Assembly: GCA_000257205.1 (NCBI GenBank)
Contig: AEZC01000115.1
Coordinates: 1 to 40,459 of the forward strand
Direction: 5' to 3'
DNA: 40,459 bases
Origin: Vibrio ordalii ATCC 33509
GTDB taxonomy: Bacteria > Pseudomonadota > Gammaproteobacteria > Enterobacterales > Vibrionaceae
Numbering within the stretch: position 1 is the stretch's first letter; the number at the start of each line of letters is the position of its first letter. This document shows positions 28,156-37,326 of this stretch, piece by piece. The notes beneath the pieces are model-generated. The model was given only the letters and a program-made list of their open reading frames with translations. It was not told the DNA's origin and searched no databases. Position numbers and translations under genes: made by a program.

Positions 28156-28983
28156 ATGCCAACAGCCAATAATTTATCTTACTTACTGCCTGACGTAATT
28201 GAAATCGCTCGCTCTGCCGGGCAATTGATTCTCGATATTTATGAGAAAAAAAACTACGAAGCGTTCACCAAAAGTGACCACACCCCAGTCACCAGTGCTG
28301 ATCTTGCTGCGCATAAACTGATCTGCGAACGACTGAGTGAACTCACGCCAGATATTCCTGTTTTGTCGGAAGAGGCGGCGGACATTAGCCTAGAAAAACG
28401 CAGCCAATGGCAGCGATACTGGTTGGTTGACCCGCTTGATGGTACGCAAGAGTTTATTGCGCGCAGTGGCGACTTTGCCACCATTATCGCACTGATCGAA
28501 GAGAACCAACCAGTGATGGGCGTCGTCTATGGGCCCGTTTCTGGCGTGACCTACTACGCCTACGCAGGCAAAGGCGCATGGAAGATCCCCGACATGTCTG
28601 AAAGCTTGCGTATTGAAACACACAAGCACGAAACCGTTGGGCAATCCATTGCGATTGCGATCAGTCGCCGCCAAGATATTAACCGTATTACAAGTTGCAT
28701 GAGCAGCGCATGGAATTATGAGTTAGTGCCGCTAGGATCGGCAGCGCTGAAAGCGTGTTTAGTCGCGGAAGGTGCTGTCGACTGCTATTTGCGTCTCGGC
28801 CCAACCGGTGAATGGGATACCGCCGCCACGCAATGCATCGTAGAAGAGGCGGGCGGACGCATCCTTAACACGCAACTGCAACCGCTGTCCTACAATGAGC
28901 GTGAAACGTTAGAAAACCCCAACTTTATTGTGTTAGGGGATGCTGATTTGCCTTGGAATACCATTTTACAAGTCAAACCATAA
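28156..28983 (+). CDS. cysQ: 3'(2'),5'-bisphosphate nucleotidase CysQ
   Basis: CysQ hydrolyses 3'-phosphoadenosine 5'-phosphate left over from sulfate assimilation. The protein of about 275 residues belongs to the inositol monophosphatase superfamily. The metal-binding motifs are visible: SEEAAD, DPLDGTQEF (around residues 94-102), and EWDTAATQCIVEEAGG near the end. The start is chosen among TTG-ATG-ATG at 28150-28158: AGGA is 6 bases before the third. It follows nudE closely and ends at a strong terminator facing gspN. Confidence 0.93.
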   Translation: MPTANNLSYLLPDVIEIARSAGQLILDIYEKKNYEAFTKSDHTPVTSADLAAHKLICERLSELTPDIPVLSEEAADISLEKRSQWQRYWLVDPLDGTQEFIARSGDFATIIALIEENQPVMGVVYGPVSGVTYYAYAGKGAWKIPDMSESLRIETHKHETVGQSIAIAISRRQDINRITSCMSSAWNYELVPLGSAALKACLVAEGAVDCYLRLGPTGEWDTAATQCIVEEAGGRILNTQLQPLSYNERETLENPNFIVLGDADLPWNTILQVKP

Positions 28984-28992
28984 CGGCCATTA

Positions 28993-29033
28993 CCAATAAA
29001 AATGCTGAGCAATAGACTCAGCATTTTTATTGG
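28993..29033. terminator. Bidirectional terminator cysQ / gspN
   Basis: A 17-bp perfect stem (28993-29009 with 29017-29033) with a 7-base loop lies between the convergent cysQ gene and gsp operon. The A/T-rich outer half of the stem gives a T-tract on both strands. Confidence 0.9.
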
Positions 29034-29064
29034 GGGTATGAAATGATGACGGTTAAAAAACCAA

Positions 29065-29823
29065 TCAAAGCTGGCCTTGATAATTAAACTGATATTTACC
29101 CTGGTTGTCTGGCGCTCCAATCCACTGTAATTGCTCCGCCATTTCGGGTGGGAATTGCGCTTCAGGTTTAAACCACGCTTTTGCACTGTAACTCATATCT
29201 GGTTGCAACTGCAGGGCAAACTCACTGCTCATTTGCTCACTGTTTTGCTGGCCGTTCAATGTCATCTGATTGCTTTGACATTGCAGATCTGCCACTACCG
29301 GACCAAGCGAGAGCTCTCCTAAAGGTGAGTCAACTCGGCCATGGGTCCACGCAAGTGAGCCTTCGGCAGATTCACACCACGGGCTATCATAGCGGTAATG
29401 GTTTAGCGACAATTCGACTTGCCCCTGAAAAGTCACTGGCACAGGCAGAGGAAACAGCGCCGCTAATTTATTAGCCGCGACAGAAACCACAACCTTGTCC
29501 GCGTAGGGGCCAGCAAACCCAAGGCCAAGATTGCCTTTGCCACGAACCCCCATATCACCACCACGCCCAAAGCGTACCGCCACTTCAAACTTGGCCATCA
29601 GCAGTTGCAATACTTGGATGTCCCAGTTGAGATCGCCGACATTTTGCCCTTGCCAAAACAGTTGTTGAGCACTACCAGACCACACCGTACCGTCAACACC
29701 AGTGACACGCATGACTTCGGAAGAGGAAAGTTGATTCATCACCAAGGAGGCAGGAATATGCGCGACCACACTGATGAGAAAAACCATTACAAGGAACCCG
29801 CTATAGAGCAATTTCTTTTTCAC
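29065..29823 (-). CDS. gspN: Type II secretion system protein GspN (EpsN)
   Basis: GspN is an accessory inner-membrane-anchored protein of the type II secretion system. The 252-residue product has one N-terminal hydrophobic anchor (about residues 5-25, LLYSGFLVMVFLISVVAHIP), then a periplasmic domain rich in beta strands, with the typical early stretch VTGVDGTVWSGSA. Two or more cysteines in the second half could form a disulfide. It is the last gene of the operon; its ATG overlaps the gspM stop by four bases (ATGA). GspN is absent from several T2SS and is not always essential. Confidence 0.92.
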   Translation of the reverse strand: MKKKLLYSGFLVMVFLISVVAHIPASLVMNQLSSSEVMRVTGVDGTVWSGSAQQLFWQGQNVGDLNWDIQVLQLLMAKFEVAVRFGRGGDMGVRGKGNLGLGFAGPYADKVVVSVAANKLAALFPLPVPVTFQGQVELSLNHYRYDSPWCESAEGSLAWTHGRVDSPLGELSLGPVVADLQCQSNQMTLNGQQNSEQMSSEFALQLQPDMSYSAKAWFKPEAQFPPEMAEQLQWIGAPDNQGKYQFNYQGQL

Positions 29824-30317
29824 TCACCACCTCGCTTCAGTTGTAAGCGTTTTACTTCGACAACGCCACTTTGCTGAGCACGGTTGATGTCCATAAACTC
29901 GACATCGACACCTTGCTGCTCTTTTAGAAAGGCAAGCCAATCCACCAATTTAGAGAAAGGAAGTGGTTGTATCCAAACCTGCATCATTTCATCACGCGGT
30001 TGAATACGAATAAGCTCAATTTGAAAACGCTGCACACTTGATGAGATGACTTGATTGAGCGGTTGCGCCGTTGCTACCACGCCACCTTGTGCGCGCAATT
30101 GAATAATAGCATCAGCCTTATCCGTCACCCAATTAAGCAATTGTCTTTCACTGATAATCCGGGCTTGCGCAAGCTCAGCTTTCTGATTAAGTGGCGCTAA
30201 AACACCCCAATAAATGATCGCAACCACACACAGCGACACACCACCTAACAGTAATTTTTGTTCACGAGGGGAAAAGGCCGCCCATCGTTGTTGAAGTGCG
30301 CTCAGGCTATTTTTCAT
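29820..30317 (-). CDS. gspM: Type II secretion system protein GspM (EpsM)
   Basis: GspM pairs with GspL and GspC in the inner-membrane platform. The 165-residue protein has a short cytoplasmic start, one membrane span (LLLGGVSLCVVAIIYWGVLA, about residues 22-41) and a periplasmic ferredoxin-like domain. I start at ATG 30317, 7 bases after GAGGT; a GTG three codons upstream (30326) is in frame. The motif FSPREQKLL just before the membrane span is typical of EpsM. It is 10 bases after gspL and overlaps gspN. Confidence 0.92.
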   Translation of the reverse strand: MKNSLSALQQRWAAFSPREQKLLLGGVSLCVVAIIYWGVLAPLNQKAELAQARIISERQLLNWVTDKADAIIQLRAQGGVVATAQPLNQVISSSVQRFQIELIRIQPRDEMMQVWIQPLPFSKLVDWLAFLKEQQGVDVEFMDINRAQQSGVVEVKRLQLKRGGE

Positions 30318-30327
30318 GTCACTCACC

Positions 30328-31539
30328 TCACAAACCTTTCAGTATAAAGGTGCCGTTGACAACGGCACCCGCACGGTTTAATTGTCCTTGCTCAACCACA
30401 AACTGCTTTTCCAATTTAAGGCGCGCTTGTTCAAAGCTTTCAAAATCATTGCTTTGAACTTCAAGACGAATTTCACCCCGATTACCATCGTATTTAACAC
30501 TTTGCAACTGCATATTCGGTACGCTGCCGACACTACTGGGTAGTTTCGACAACCACTCTAGCATCGCCCCATTAGCTCCGCCGCCAGAGAGTCGAGCGAC
30601 TTCATCGTTCATCTGTCTTTTCAGGTAACTGATGGTGGGTATTTTCTGTTTATCAGGAAAAACCGCACGAAAAACACGTTCACTCTCCGCTCGATAAGCA
30701 TCGGCTTGCGCTTCGTAGTGCCCTGCTTGCAAAAGATGGTGGCTGGTTGAAATCACAATCAACACAGCGGCCGCTAATGCGCTTTTTTGCCATACTTGCC
30801 AATGCTTCAAAAACGAGGACTTGGTTTTAAAACTTCCCGTCAGTAAAGTCACTTTGCTCGCTATCGCTTGCTGAGTCAGCAACGCCATGACTAAATGAGG
30901 CTCGGCCTGTTGCCAATGTTGTCCTTCAGCCAGTGTCAGCTCAGGGAGCGGGGTATACGCCTCAAGTGGTAAATAGTGCCCATCTTGCTTGACCCACTCT
31001 GCAGCACTAAACAGCGTTAACCACTGCGGTTCAATGCTCACCCCTAAATACTCACCTTTACGGATTAACCATTCTTGGCCGATCTGCAGTGCCGACAACC
31101 CCTCTGATGCAGGGATAGCCAACACATCCGGTAATACCTTTTTCACGTCAAAACCCGCGGCTTTGAGCTCATCTAAGCGGGTACGCAACCAAGCACGATC
31201 CACCCCGACAACGTAAGCAGTGGAAGCGGTTTTATGCAAAATTGAAAAATGCAGCTCATCCACATCTTGTGCGATCTCATCTTCGATTAGATAAGGCAGC
31301 ATTGACTCTAAGCGACGAGCTGCCCCTGATGGAATCGCGACCTCAGTCAGAACTAAATCACTGGCAGCGAGCAGCACAATCGTGGCGCGTTCAGCCGCAT
31401 AGCTAGAGAGCTGAGATAGCTGCTCCCATCCGGATATTTCACCGCTGGCAATCACTTCTTGCTGCTGTGTTGACCACACCAGCCAAGGTATTTCAGCGTC
31501 TTGTTGACTACTCAGCCGAACGGTCAGAAACTCGCTCAC
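30328..31539 (-). CDS. gspL: Type II secretion system protein GspL (EpsL)
   Basis: GspL joins the cytoplasmic ATPase GspE to the inner-membrane platform. From GTG at 31539 the product is 403 residues: a cytoplasmic actin-like domain that binds GspE (about 1-250), one membrane helix ([18 protein letters not shown], about 264-281) and a periplasmic ferredoxin-like domain that binds GspM. The start is fixed by GGAGGG 4-5 bases upstream and by the EpsL-type beginning [10 protein letters not shown]. The open frame extends 41 codons further but that part is out-of-frame gspK sequence. It overlaps the gspK 3' end by 32 bases, so translation is probably coupled. Confidence 0.94.
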   Translation of the reverse strand: MSEFLTVRLSSQQDAEIPWLVWSTQQQEVIASGEISGWEQLSQLSSYAAERATIVLLAASDLVLTEVAIPSGAARRLESMLPYLIEDEIAQDVDELHFSILHKTASTAYVVGVDRAWLRTRLDELKAAGFDVKKVLPDVLAIPASEGLSALQIGQEWLIRKGEYLGVSIEPQWLTLFSAAEWVKQDGHYLPLEAYTPLPELTLAEGQHWQQAEPHLVMALLTQQAIASKVTLLTGSFKTKSSFLKHWQVWQKSALAAAVLIVISTSHHLLQAGHYEAQADAYRAESERVFRAVFPDKQKIPTISYLKRQMNDEVARLSGGGANGAMLEWLSKLPSSVGSVPNMQLQSVKYDGNRGEIRLEVQSNDFESFEQARLKLEKQFVVEQGQLNRAGAVVNGTFILKGL

Positions 31540-32527
31540 TGATCCCTCCAAAGCGACGGCGTATGACCGTTGCGGTTTCTCTATTATCACTAAACAATAA
31601 ACTGCGAATACGAACTCGCGAGTCATCAACCAAGATTTGAGCATCCAGTTCAAAATAAGCACTATCGACAGCTAGGTACTGTTTCGCTTCTTCTTTCACT
31701 TTGCTCTCCACAGCGGCCAATGCGGCCTCTGCGAGAAAATTGTCTACCGATGCCCAACCATCAAATGGTCGGCTCTCGAGTAAGTTTTTTGCATCCCCTT
31801 CACTTAAGTGCGGGCTGAACATCGCCACCAATAACTTGGCATGATCGGGGGCCAAGGTATTGATATTCAAACGCCAATCATCAGTGGGGAGAGTGCAGAT
31901 ATAAGGTGCTATTTTATTCATTACATCCCCGCTCACCTGCTGAACCGCGCGCAGCTCACTGCTATCCGCAAGTAAACTATTCGCCGCCAGATAAGCAGGA
32001 GACATTGATTCATAATGGCTGTCTTCTACGCCATAAGAGGACTGTACGTTTGAGTCGCTATCAATATACTCCCAAGCCGAATCGGCAATCACTTCGGCTT
32101 GATAGCTTTCAACCTCAAGCTCTTCCAATAACCGTTGCAACACCTGCACCAAATAGGGTTTTTCGACACTCCCTGCCGCAGGTCTGGCTCTCGAGAGTAC
32201 ATTCAGGTTAAAACAAGCCTGTTTATCAAGGATGCGCCCTTTCAGAGTGCCGTAATCCAATGGATACGTTTGCTCTTTCATCGCCCAAGGTTGACTTAAG
32301 TTAATCGTTTCGCTGTCTTTGTAGCTCTGCTCAATAGCAACTTTGGCTAAAGCTTCACTGCCCACACTATACCAATAGGCTTGCTGATAACTAATTTGAT
32401 TATTCGCCCTTTGAAACTGTGTGAATAAACGCTCGGACATAGTTGCGGCAATCGACACCATAATCGCCAACAACAACAAGATAACGATTAACGCCACACC
32501 ACGTTGGGCTCGATTAGGGTGCGCCAT
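31508..32527 (-). CDS. gspK: Type II secretion minor pseudopilin GspK (EpsK)
   Basis: GspK caps the pseudopilus with GspI and GspJ. The 339-residue protein has a short basic leader [10 protein letters not shown] cut before [10 protein letters not shown] by prepilin peptidase. As is normal for GspK, the glutamate at +5 of the other pseudopilins is missing (Val here). The large globular part includes the saposin-like alpha domain and NINTLAP, usual for the family, and ends in the basic [14 protein letters not shown]. Two cysteines (ACFNLN and YICTLP) probably form a disulfide. The start overlaps the end of gspJ by 14 bases. Confidence 0.94.
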   Translation of the reverse strand: MAHPNRAQRGVALIVILLLLAIMVSIAATMSERLFTQFQRANNQISYQQAYWYSVGSEALAKVAIEQSYKDSETINLSQPWAMKEQTYPLDYGTLKGRILDKQACFNLNVLSRARPAAGSVEKPYLVQVLQRLLEELEVESYQAEVIADSAWEYIDSDSNVQSSYGVEDSHYESMSPAYLAANSLLADSSELRAVQQVSGDVMNKIAPYICTLPTDDWRLNINTLAPDHAKLLVAMFSPHLSEGDAKNLLESRPFDGWASVDNFLAEAALAAVESKVKEEAKQYLAVDSAYFELDAQILVDDSRVRIRSLLFSDNRETATVIRRRFGGISERVSDRSAE

Positions 32528-33167
32528 TATTATCAGCCTCTTTATTAGTCAAATTGATGCCACCACCAGCAGTAAGGTAGATACGCTCAATCTCGCCATA
32601 ATCTTTCAGCGCCAATTTCACGGCCACCGCCTGTGGGATTTTCAAGCCATCACTCCACTCTTCACTCCATTGAGCTTGGTTATAAAAGCGCAGCGACAGT
32701 GACTCAACATCATGTAACAATGGCGTGATAATCCCTTCTTGCCCTGCGGGAGTATCAGGATAACGCCACCATATACGCTCTAACACGCCCTCTTTAATTC
32801 GGTAGCCGACCTTAGTGACTTCCCCGCGTGGAAATTGCTGCTGTGGGTTATGCCAACCTAAGCGTGCAAACAGCACTCCTTTTTGATCGGAGTCGAGCAA
32901 GTACTCTTTCCAAATCAGCATCTGTTGACTTGGCTCTTCACCATTGGTGCGAAATTGACGCGTTGCCATCTGCCGAAAATCGCCATCCATTAACACCATG
33001 GCACGCTGCAATTCGTTCAAACGTTGGCTACGTTGGGCTGAAATCTCATTACTGCGCTGGACTTGGTTCAATACTTGGTAAGCACCAACGCTCAAACTAG
33101 CGAAAATCGCAATCGCCACCAGCACTTCAATCAGGGTAAAGCCTTTGCTTTGTTTATTTGGCGACAT
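32514..33167 (-). CDS. gspJ: Type II secretion minor pseudopilin GspJ (EpsJ)
   Basis: GspJ is part of the I-J-K tip of the pseudopilus. The 217-residue precursor has leader MSPNKQSKG, then the mature N-terminus [20 protein letters not shown] with Glu at +5. The globular part has the GspJ hallmarks ([36 protein letters not shown]). It overlaps gspI by 14 bases and gspK by 14, so the minor pseudopilin genes are translationally linked. Confidence 0.95.
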   Translation of the reverse strand: MSPNKQSKGFTLIEVLVAIAIFASLSVGAYQVLNQVQRSNEISAQRSQRLNELQRAMVLMDGDFRQMATRQFRTNGEEPSQQMLIWKEYLLDSDQKGVLFARLGWHNPQQQFPRGEVTKVGYRIKEGVLERIWWRYPDTPAGQEGIITPLLHDVESLSLRFYNQAQWSEEWSDGLKIPQAVAVKLALKDYGEIERIYLTAGGGINLTNKEADNNGAP

Positions 33168-33507
33168 AACTTCTCACTGTCACCAAAGGTGATCCTTCTT
33201 TTTCACTAGCCACGCTGACATCAAAAGCTTTCAATAAATTATCCGCAGTGGGTACTAAAGTGACTTTCCAATACCAGGTTCGACCCGCCAATACTTCACT
33301 GCCATTTTTCGCTTGTACGTTTTGAGGAGTAAGCATCACTTGCGCCATCTGGTTATCGACCACCATGGCGGCAAACGCTTTTTCTTCCAAATAACTCACG
33401 GTATTGATGTGTTGGCTGACCGAACGAATCACACTGATGGAAGCGGTGGCAAAAATAGCCAGCGCCACCAAGACTTCTAACAGCGTCATCGCTTTTTGTT
33501 TACCCAT
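33154..33507 (-). CDS. gspI: Type II secretion minor pseudopilin GspI (EpsI)
   Basis: GspI helps start pseudopilus assembly. The precursor is 117 residues from ATG 33507, supported by GGGAG 9 bases upstream; an ATG three codons earlier (33516) directly abuts that GGGAG. The leader is MGKQKA and the mature N-terminus is MTLLEVLVALAIFATASISV with Glu at +5. The residue before the cleavage point is Ala (codon GCG), where prepilin-type leaders nearly always have Gly. It overlaps gspH by 8 bases and gspJ by 14. Confidence 0.94.
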   Translation of the reverse strand: MGKQKAMTLLEVLVALAIFATASISVIRSVSQHINTVSYLEEKAFAAMVVDNQMAQVMLTPQNVQAKNGSEVLAGRTWYWKVTLVPTADNLLKAFDVSVASEKEGSPLVTVRSYVAK

Positions 33508-34078
33508 CGATCGCATCTCCCGGAGCGAACAGCGTGATTTCCCCGTTTTCTTTCACTACCACTCGCCAGCCTTGCTCTGCATCTTGCTGATTAAGGTGGA
33601 TGCTCAGGACAAAAGGCGTCAGCTCACCACTTGATAAAATAAACACTTGTGGTGGTAATTGTTTTTTTTGCTCGCCTTCATCAGCAAACTTATCGTCATC
33701 AAACAGACTGCCCGGTTTGAAGAGTCGATCATCGTTTTTCCATGTGTTTCCTCCCAGCTCAAACTGGAGAGATAATCCCTCAGGCAGTTGGAGCTGTGAA
33801 GCCATTTTCTTGCTCTCTAGCGGCTGCCATCCCTTGTCCTCCATCGATAGGAAAACCAGATGCGATTTTTTTTCATCGACCCGCAAACCAAAATCTTTGC
33901 CACTGAGAATGGCTTCTTCATTGCTCAGTTGTAGACGCTGATAAAGGCTCATCGCGTACTGTTTCGCATCATCGTTGTTCGTGCTAGGTAGCGTCGATAT
34001 AACGGCCACAGCACTGAGCGAGAGCAGCACGAGCACCAGCAGTATTTCGAGTAGGGTAAAACCGCGTTGAGATAGCAT
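33500..34078 (-). CDS. gspH: Type II secretion pseudopilin GspH (EpsH)
   Basis: GspH is a minor pseudopilin between the tip and the GspG shaft. The 192-residue precursor has leader MLSQRG, then FTLLEILLVLVLLSLSAVAV with Glu at +5. The C-terminal globular part contains an acidic and Lys/Gln-rich loop (FDDDKFADEGEQKKQLPPQ) and the family end GEITLFAPGD. It follows gspG after a 34-base gap that holds a stem-loop, and its end overlaps gspI. Confidence 0.95.
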   Translation of the reverse strand: MLSQRGFTLLEILLVLVLLSLSAVAVISTLPSTNNDDAKQYAMSLYQRLQLSNEEAILSGKDFGLRVDEKKSHLVFLSMEDKGWQPLESKKMASQLQLPEGLSLQFELGGNTWKNDDRLFKPGSLFDDDKFADEGEQKKQLPPQVFILSSGELTPFVLSIHLNQQDAEQGWRVVVKENGEITLFAPGDAIDG

Positions 34079-34088
34079 CAGATAAATG

Positions 34089-34106
34089 GGGCGGCTAAGG
34101 CCGCCC
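34089..34106 (-). promoter_or_regulatory. Stem-loop between gspG and gspH
   Basis: A perfect 7-bp all-GC stem GGGCGGC/GCCGCCC with a 4-base loop (CTTA on the transcript) sits in the gap between gspG and gspH. The following CATTTATC is not a T-run, so it is not a full terminator. It could protect the upstream gspG message from 3' decay or partly stop polymerase, giving more GspG than the minor pseudopilins. Confidence 0.6.
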
Positions 34107-34112
34107 TCTCTC

Positions 34113-34556
34113 TTATTGGAAATCTTGCATGTTCCAGTTGCCTATGTCGGCACTGGCGCCTTCGCCGCCTTCTTGACCATCAGCACCCAGCGTGAAGATA
34201 TCAATCGTACCGTTATCACCAGGGCTTAAGTATTGATAAGGGTTGCCCCAAGGGTCATTTGGCAAACGGCGAATATAACCGTTATCGCGGTAGTTGCGTG
34301 GCTCAGGATTCGACGGTTTGGTCACTAGCGCTTCTAAGCCTTGATCTGTCGTTGGGTACACGCTGTTGTCTAATTTATACATATCCAACGCATTTTCGAG
34401 TGCGACAATATCGGTAATCGCTTTTTGTTGGTCAGCTTTTTCTTTATTACCGAGCAAATTAGGCACAACAAAACTCGCCAAAATACCCAAAATAACTACA
34501 ACCACCATCACTTCAAGCAAAGTAAAGCCCGACTGTTTATTTGTTTTTGTTCTCAT
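34113..34556 (-). CDS. gspG: Type II secretion major pseudopilin GspG (EpsG)
   Basis: GspG polymerises into the pseudopilus shaft. From ATG 34556 (GGAG upstream) the precursor is 147 residues: leader MRTKTNKQSG, then FTLLEVMVVVVILGILASFV with Glu at +5. The mature domain has LENALDMYKLDN, YPTTDQGLEALV and the C-terminal calcium-binding loop TLGADGQEGGEG, all strongly conserved. The frame is open 18 codons further upstream into the end of gspF, but this is not part of the protein. Confidence 0.97.
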   Translation of the reverse strand: MRTKTNKQSGFTLLEVMVVVVILGILASFVVPNLLGNKEKADQQKAITDIVALENALDMYKLDNSVYPTTDQGLEALVTKPSNPEPRNYRDNGYIRRLPNDPWGNPYQYLSPGDNGTIDIFTLGADGQEGGEGASADIGNWNMQDFQ

Positions 34557-34606
34557 TCCAATCTCCAACATAGTTTGGCCGTGATCATTGCAGAATTCAG
34601 TCATGA

Positions 34607-35827
34607 TCAACGACTCATTAAATTATTCATTTCTAAAATCGGCATCAAGGTCGCCATCACGATAAACAGTACCAACCCAGCCATCAATGCAATCAGTGCC
34701 GGGGTAAAAATACCTAATGCGATGTTGACCGTCGATTCAAAACTCGCGTCTTGGTTATCGGCCGAGCGCGTCAGCATACTTTCGAGCTCACCACTTTGTT
34801 CACCACTGGCGATCATATGCAGCATCATCGGTGGAAATAACTTGGTTTGCTCAAGCGCTTTACGCAAGCTCGACCCTTCGCGAACATTGTCAGCCGCCAA
34901 CAATACTTGTTGCTTGACGTATTTATTGGACATCACATCCACCGCCACACGCATCCCATCCAAAATAGGAATCGCACTGGAGGTACAAATCGACAAGGTT
35001 CGCGCAAAACGCGCGGTGTTGAGACCGCGAGTGATTTTGCCAATCAACGGCATGCCGATGATTTTTTTATCCCACTTCAACCGCAAATTCGGCTTGCTTA
35101 GCAACCATCGGACGAGATAAATCAAGATCACCAATAGCACCAGCAATTGGACACCCCAATGCTGGATAAAATCACTTGAGGAGAGTAAAAATTGAGTCGA
35201 CTTCGGTAATTCTTGCCCCATTTGGACAAATTGTCCGACAATTTTAGGCACCACAGCCGCCAGCAAAAAAGCCACAATACACACCGCGAACACCACCAAC
35301 ACCACCGGATAAATCATCGCTTGTTGTAACTTGGAACGCATTTTTTGGCGATTTTCAGCATAGTCCGCTAAACGCTCAAGCACCGAATCCAAATGGCCTG
35401 ATTTTTCGCCCGCTTCAACCATCGAACGAAACAGGTCATCAAAGATATGTGGATAATCACCCAAGCTGTCTGACAAGGTATAACCCTCGGTCACTTTGGA
35501 GCGAACAGCGGCCAGCATGTTGCGAATGCGCGGCTTTTCCGATTGTTCAGATACCGCTTTCAAACACTCCTCCAGTGGCATACCCGATTGCACTAAAGTG
35601 GATAACTGGCGAGTAATGAGCGCTAAATCCGGTGTACTGATACCGCGCTTAAAACTGAAAGGCGATTGTTCACGCTGAGCCGCTTTCGCTTGCGTCTCAA
35701 TGAGTTCAATCGGTATAAGCCCTTGCTCTTTTAAGCGCTGGCGAACCTGCCGAGCATGGTCCCCCTCAATAACACCCTTCTTTTGTTTGCCTTTGGCATC
35801 GAGCGCTTTATATTCAAATGCCGCCAT
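34607..35827 (-). CDS. gspF: Type II secretion inner-membrane platform protein GspF (EpsF)
   Basis: GspF is the polytopic core of the secretion platform, working with GspE and GspL to add pseudopilin subunits. The 406-residue product has the two homologous T2SSF helical domains (about 70-190 and 275-395), each followed by membrane segments near 170-190, 220-245 and 375-395. Family motifs include LALITRQLSTLVQSGMPLEE, FRSMVEAGEKSG, and later ARFARTLSICTSSAIPILDG. Its ATG overlaps the gspE stop by one base (TAATG). Confidence 0.97.
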   Translation of the reverse strand: MAAFEYKALDAKGKQKKGVIEGDHARQVRQRLKEQGLIPIELIETQAKAAQREQSPFSFKRGISTPDLALITRQLSTLVQSGMPLEECLKAVSEQSEKPRIRNMLAAVRSKVTEGYTLSDSLGDYPHIFDDLFRSMVEAGEKSGHLDSVLERLADYAENRQKMRSKLQQAMIYPVVLVVFAVCIVAFLLAAVVPKIVGQFVQMGQELPKSTQFLLSSSDFIQHWGVQLLVLLVILIYLVRWLLSKPNLRLKWDKKIIGMPLIGKITRGLNTARFARTLSICTSSAIPILDGMRVAVDVMSNKYVKQQVLLAADNVREGSSLRKALEQTKLFPPMMLHMIASGEQSGELESMLTRSADNQDASFESTVNIALGIFTPALIALMAGLVLFIVMATLMPILEMNNLMSR

Positions 35828-37326
35828 TATGCTTCCTTCGTCACTCGCATCACTTCTTCAAGTGAGGTAATGCCTTTCAGCACTTTATCGAGCCCGTCAT
35901 CGCGAATGCTTGGTGTTTTCGCGCGCACCGTTTTTTCAATCGCTTGCTCTCCAGCTTCGCTATGAATTAAGGCTTGTACCTCATCATCAATCAGCAACAA
36001 TTCATGTATACCCGTTCGGCCTCGATACCCTTTGTGATTACATTTGTCACAACCCTTCGGACGATACAGTGTCAGCGACTCTTTTTTCTTACAATTGAAC
36101 AGTTTTTTCTGCTCATTGTCGGCTTGGTAGGCCTCTTTGCAATCTGGACATAAGGTGCGCACTAAGCGTTGTGCCAATACGCCAAGCAGCGATGATGAGA
36201 TCAAAAAGGGTTCAATTCCCATATCGCGCAAACGTGTTATCGCACCGATGGCGGTATTGGTGTGCAAAGTCGACATCACCAAGTGTCCGGTTAAAGACGC
36301 TTGTACCGCAATCTGCGCGGTTTCTAAATCACGAATTTCCCCAACCATGACCACATCCGGGTCTTGACGCAAAATAGCACGCAATCCTCGCGCGAAAGTC
36401 ATGTCCACTTTAGGATTGACTTGAGTTTGGCCGATACCATCAATATCGAACTCAATCGGGTCTTCAACGGTTAAAATATTACGCTCGTTGCTGTTGAGTT
36501 CTTGCAGGCCAGCGTACAAGGTGGTGGATTTTCCTGAACCGGTTGGACCCGTCACCAAAATAATGCCATGCGGTCGTTTGATTAATTGACGGAAGCTTTC
36601 GTGGTTGGCGGCCGTCATTCCTAGACTGTGCAGATCTAAGCGCGTGGCGTTTTTATCTAGCAAACGCATCACCACACGCTCACCGTGAGACGAAGGCATG
36701 GTGGACACGCGAACATCGACCGCTCGACCGCCAATGCGCAATGAAATGCGTCCATCTTGTGGTACACGTTTTTCAGCGATATCAAGCTTAGCCATTACTT
36801 TGACGCGTGAAACCAGCAACGGCGCTAATTTACGACTCGGCGCTAACACTTCACGCAGTACTCCATCGACACGAAAACGAATCGACAAGATTTTCTCAAA
36901 GGTTTCAATGTGAATATCCGACGCGCCCTCTTTGATCGCTTCGCCAAGCATGGCGTTGATCAATTTGATGATGGGCGCATCGTTTTCTGACTCTAACAAA
37001 TCTTCATTTTGCGGCAGCTCTTCGGCTAATGAGAAGAAATCATCACTGTCAGCACCAATATCTTCCATTAATTGTCGCGCTTCTGACGAGTCTCGTTGGT
37101 AAGCTTGGGTCAGCTTACTTTCAAATTCGGCCAGTGAAATTTCAACCAAGTTGAGCGGCTGTTTCACGACTCGTTTCACTTCGACTAATGATTCGATAGC
37201 CAGCGGTGCGACATAAAATAACGTCGGCAGCTCGTTGTCTTCTACCAGCTCTAATACCAATTTAAAACGATTGGCAAAGCTAAACGGTAAACGACGGTAG
37301 TGAGGTTGCGACAAAACTTCGGTCAT
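35827..37326 (-). CDS. gspE: Type II secretion ATPase GspE (EpsE)
   Basis: GspE is the cytoplasmic ATPase that powers pseudopilus assembly. The 499-residue protein has the N1 domain that binds GspL, the N2 domain, and the RecA-like domain with Walker [10 protein letters not shown] at about residues 260-268, the Asp and His boxes, and Walker B region [16 protein letters not shown] zinc-binding CxxC pair follows: CPDC near 392 and CDKC near 425, then [15 protein letters not shown]. The start overlaps the gspD stop by four bases (ATGA). Confidence 0.97.
   Translation of the reverse strand: MTEVLSQPHYRRLPFSFANRFKLVLELVEDNELPTLFYVAPLAIESLVEVKRVVKQPLNLVEISLAEFESKLTQAYQRDSSEARQLMEDIGADSDDFFSLAEELPQNEDLLESENDAPIIKLINAMLGEAIKEGASDIHIETFEKILSIRFRVDGVLREVLAPSRKLAPLLVSRVKVMAKLDIAEKRVPQDGRISLRIGGRAVDVRVSTMPSSHGERVVMRLLDKNATRLDLHSLGMTAANHESFRQLIKRPHGIILVTGPTGSGKSTTLYAGLQELNSNERNILTVEDPIEFDIDGIGQTQVNPKVDMTFARGLRAILRQDPDVVMVGEIRDLETAQIAVQASLTGHLVMSTLHTNTAIGAITRLRDMGIEPFLISSSLLGVLAQRLVRTLCPDCKEAYQADNEQKKLFNCKKKESLTLYRPKGCDKCNHKGYRGRTGIHELLLIDDEVQALIHSEAGEQAIEKTVRAKTPSIRDDGLDKVLKGITSLEEVMRVTKEA

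Noticed and set aside
31540..31662. 41-codon extension of gspL
   Set aside because: It is out-of-frame gspK sequence; the GTG at 31539 has a strong Shine-Dalgarno and matches the EpsL start.
34425..35120. Long plus-strand open frame of 231 codons
   Set aside because: It is antisense to gspG and gspF, which are certain; the translation is Ser/Ile-rich with no recognisable domain.
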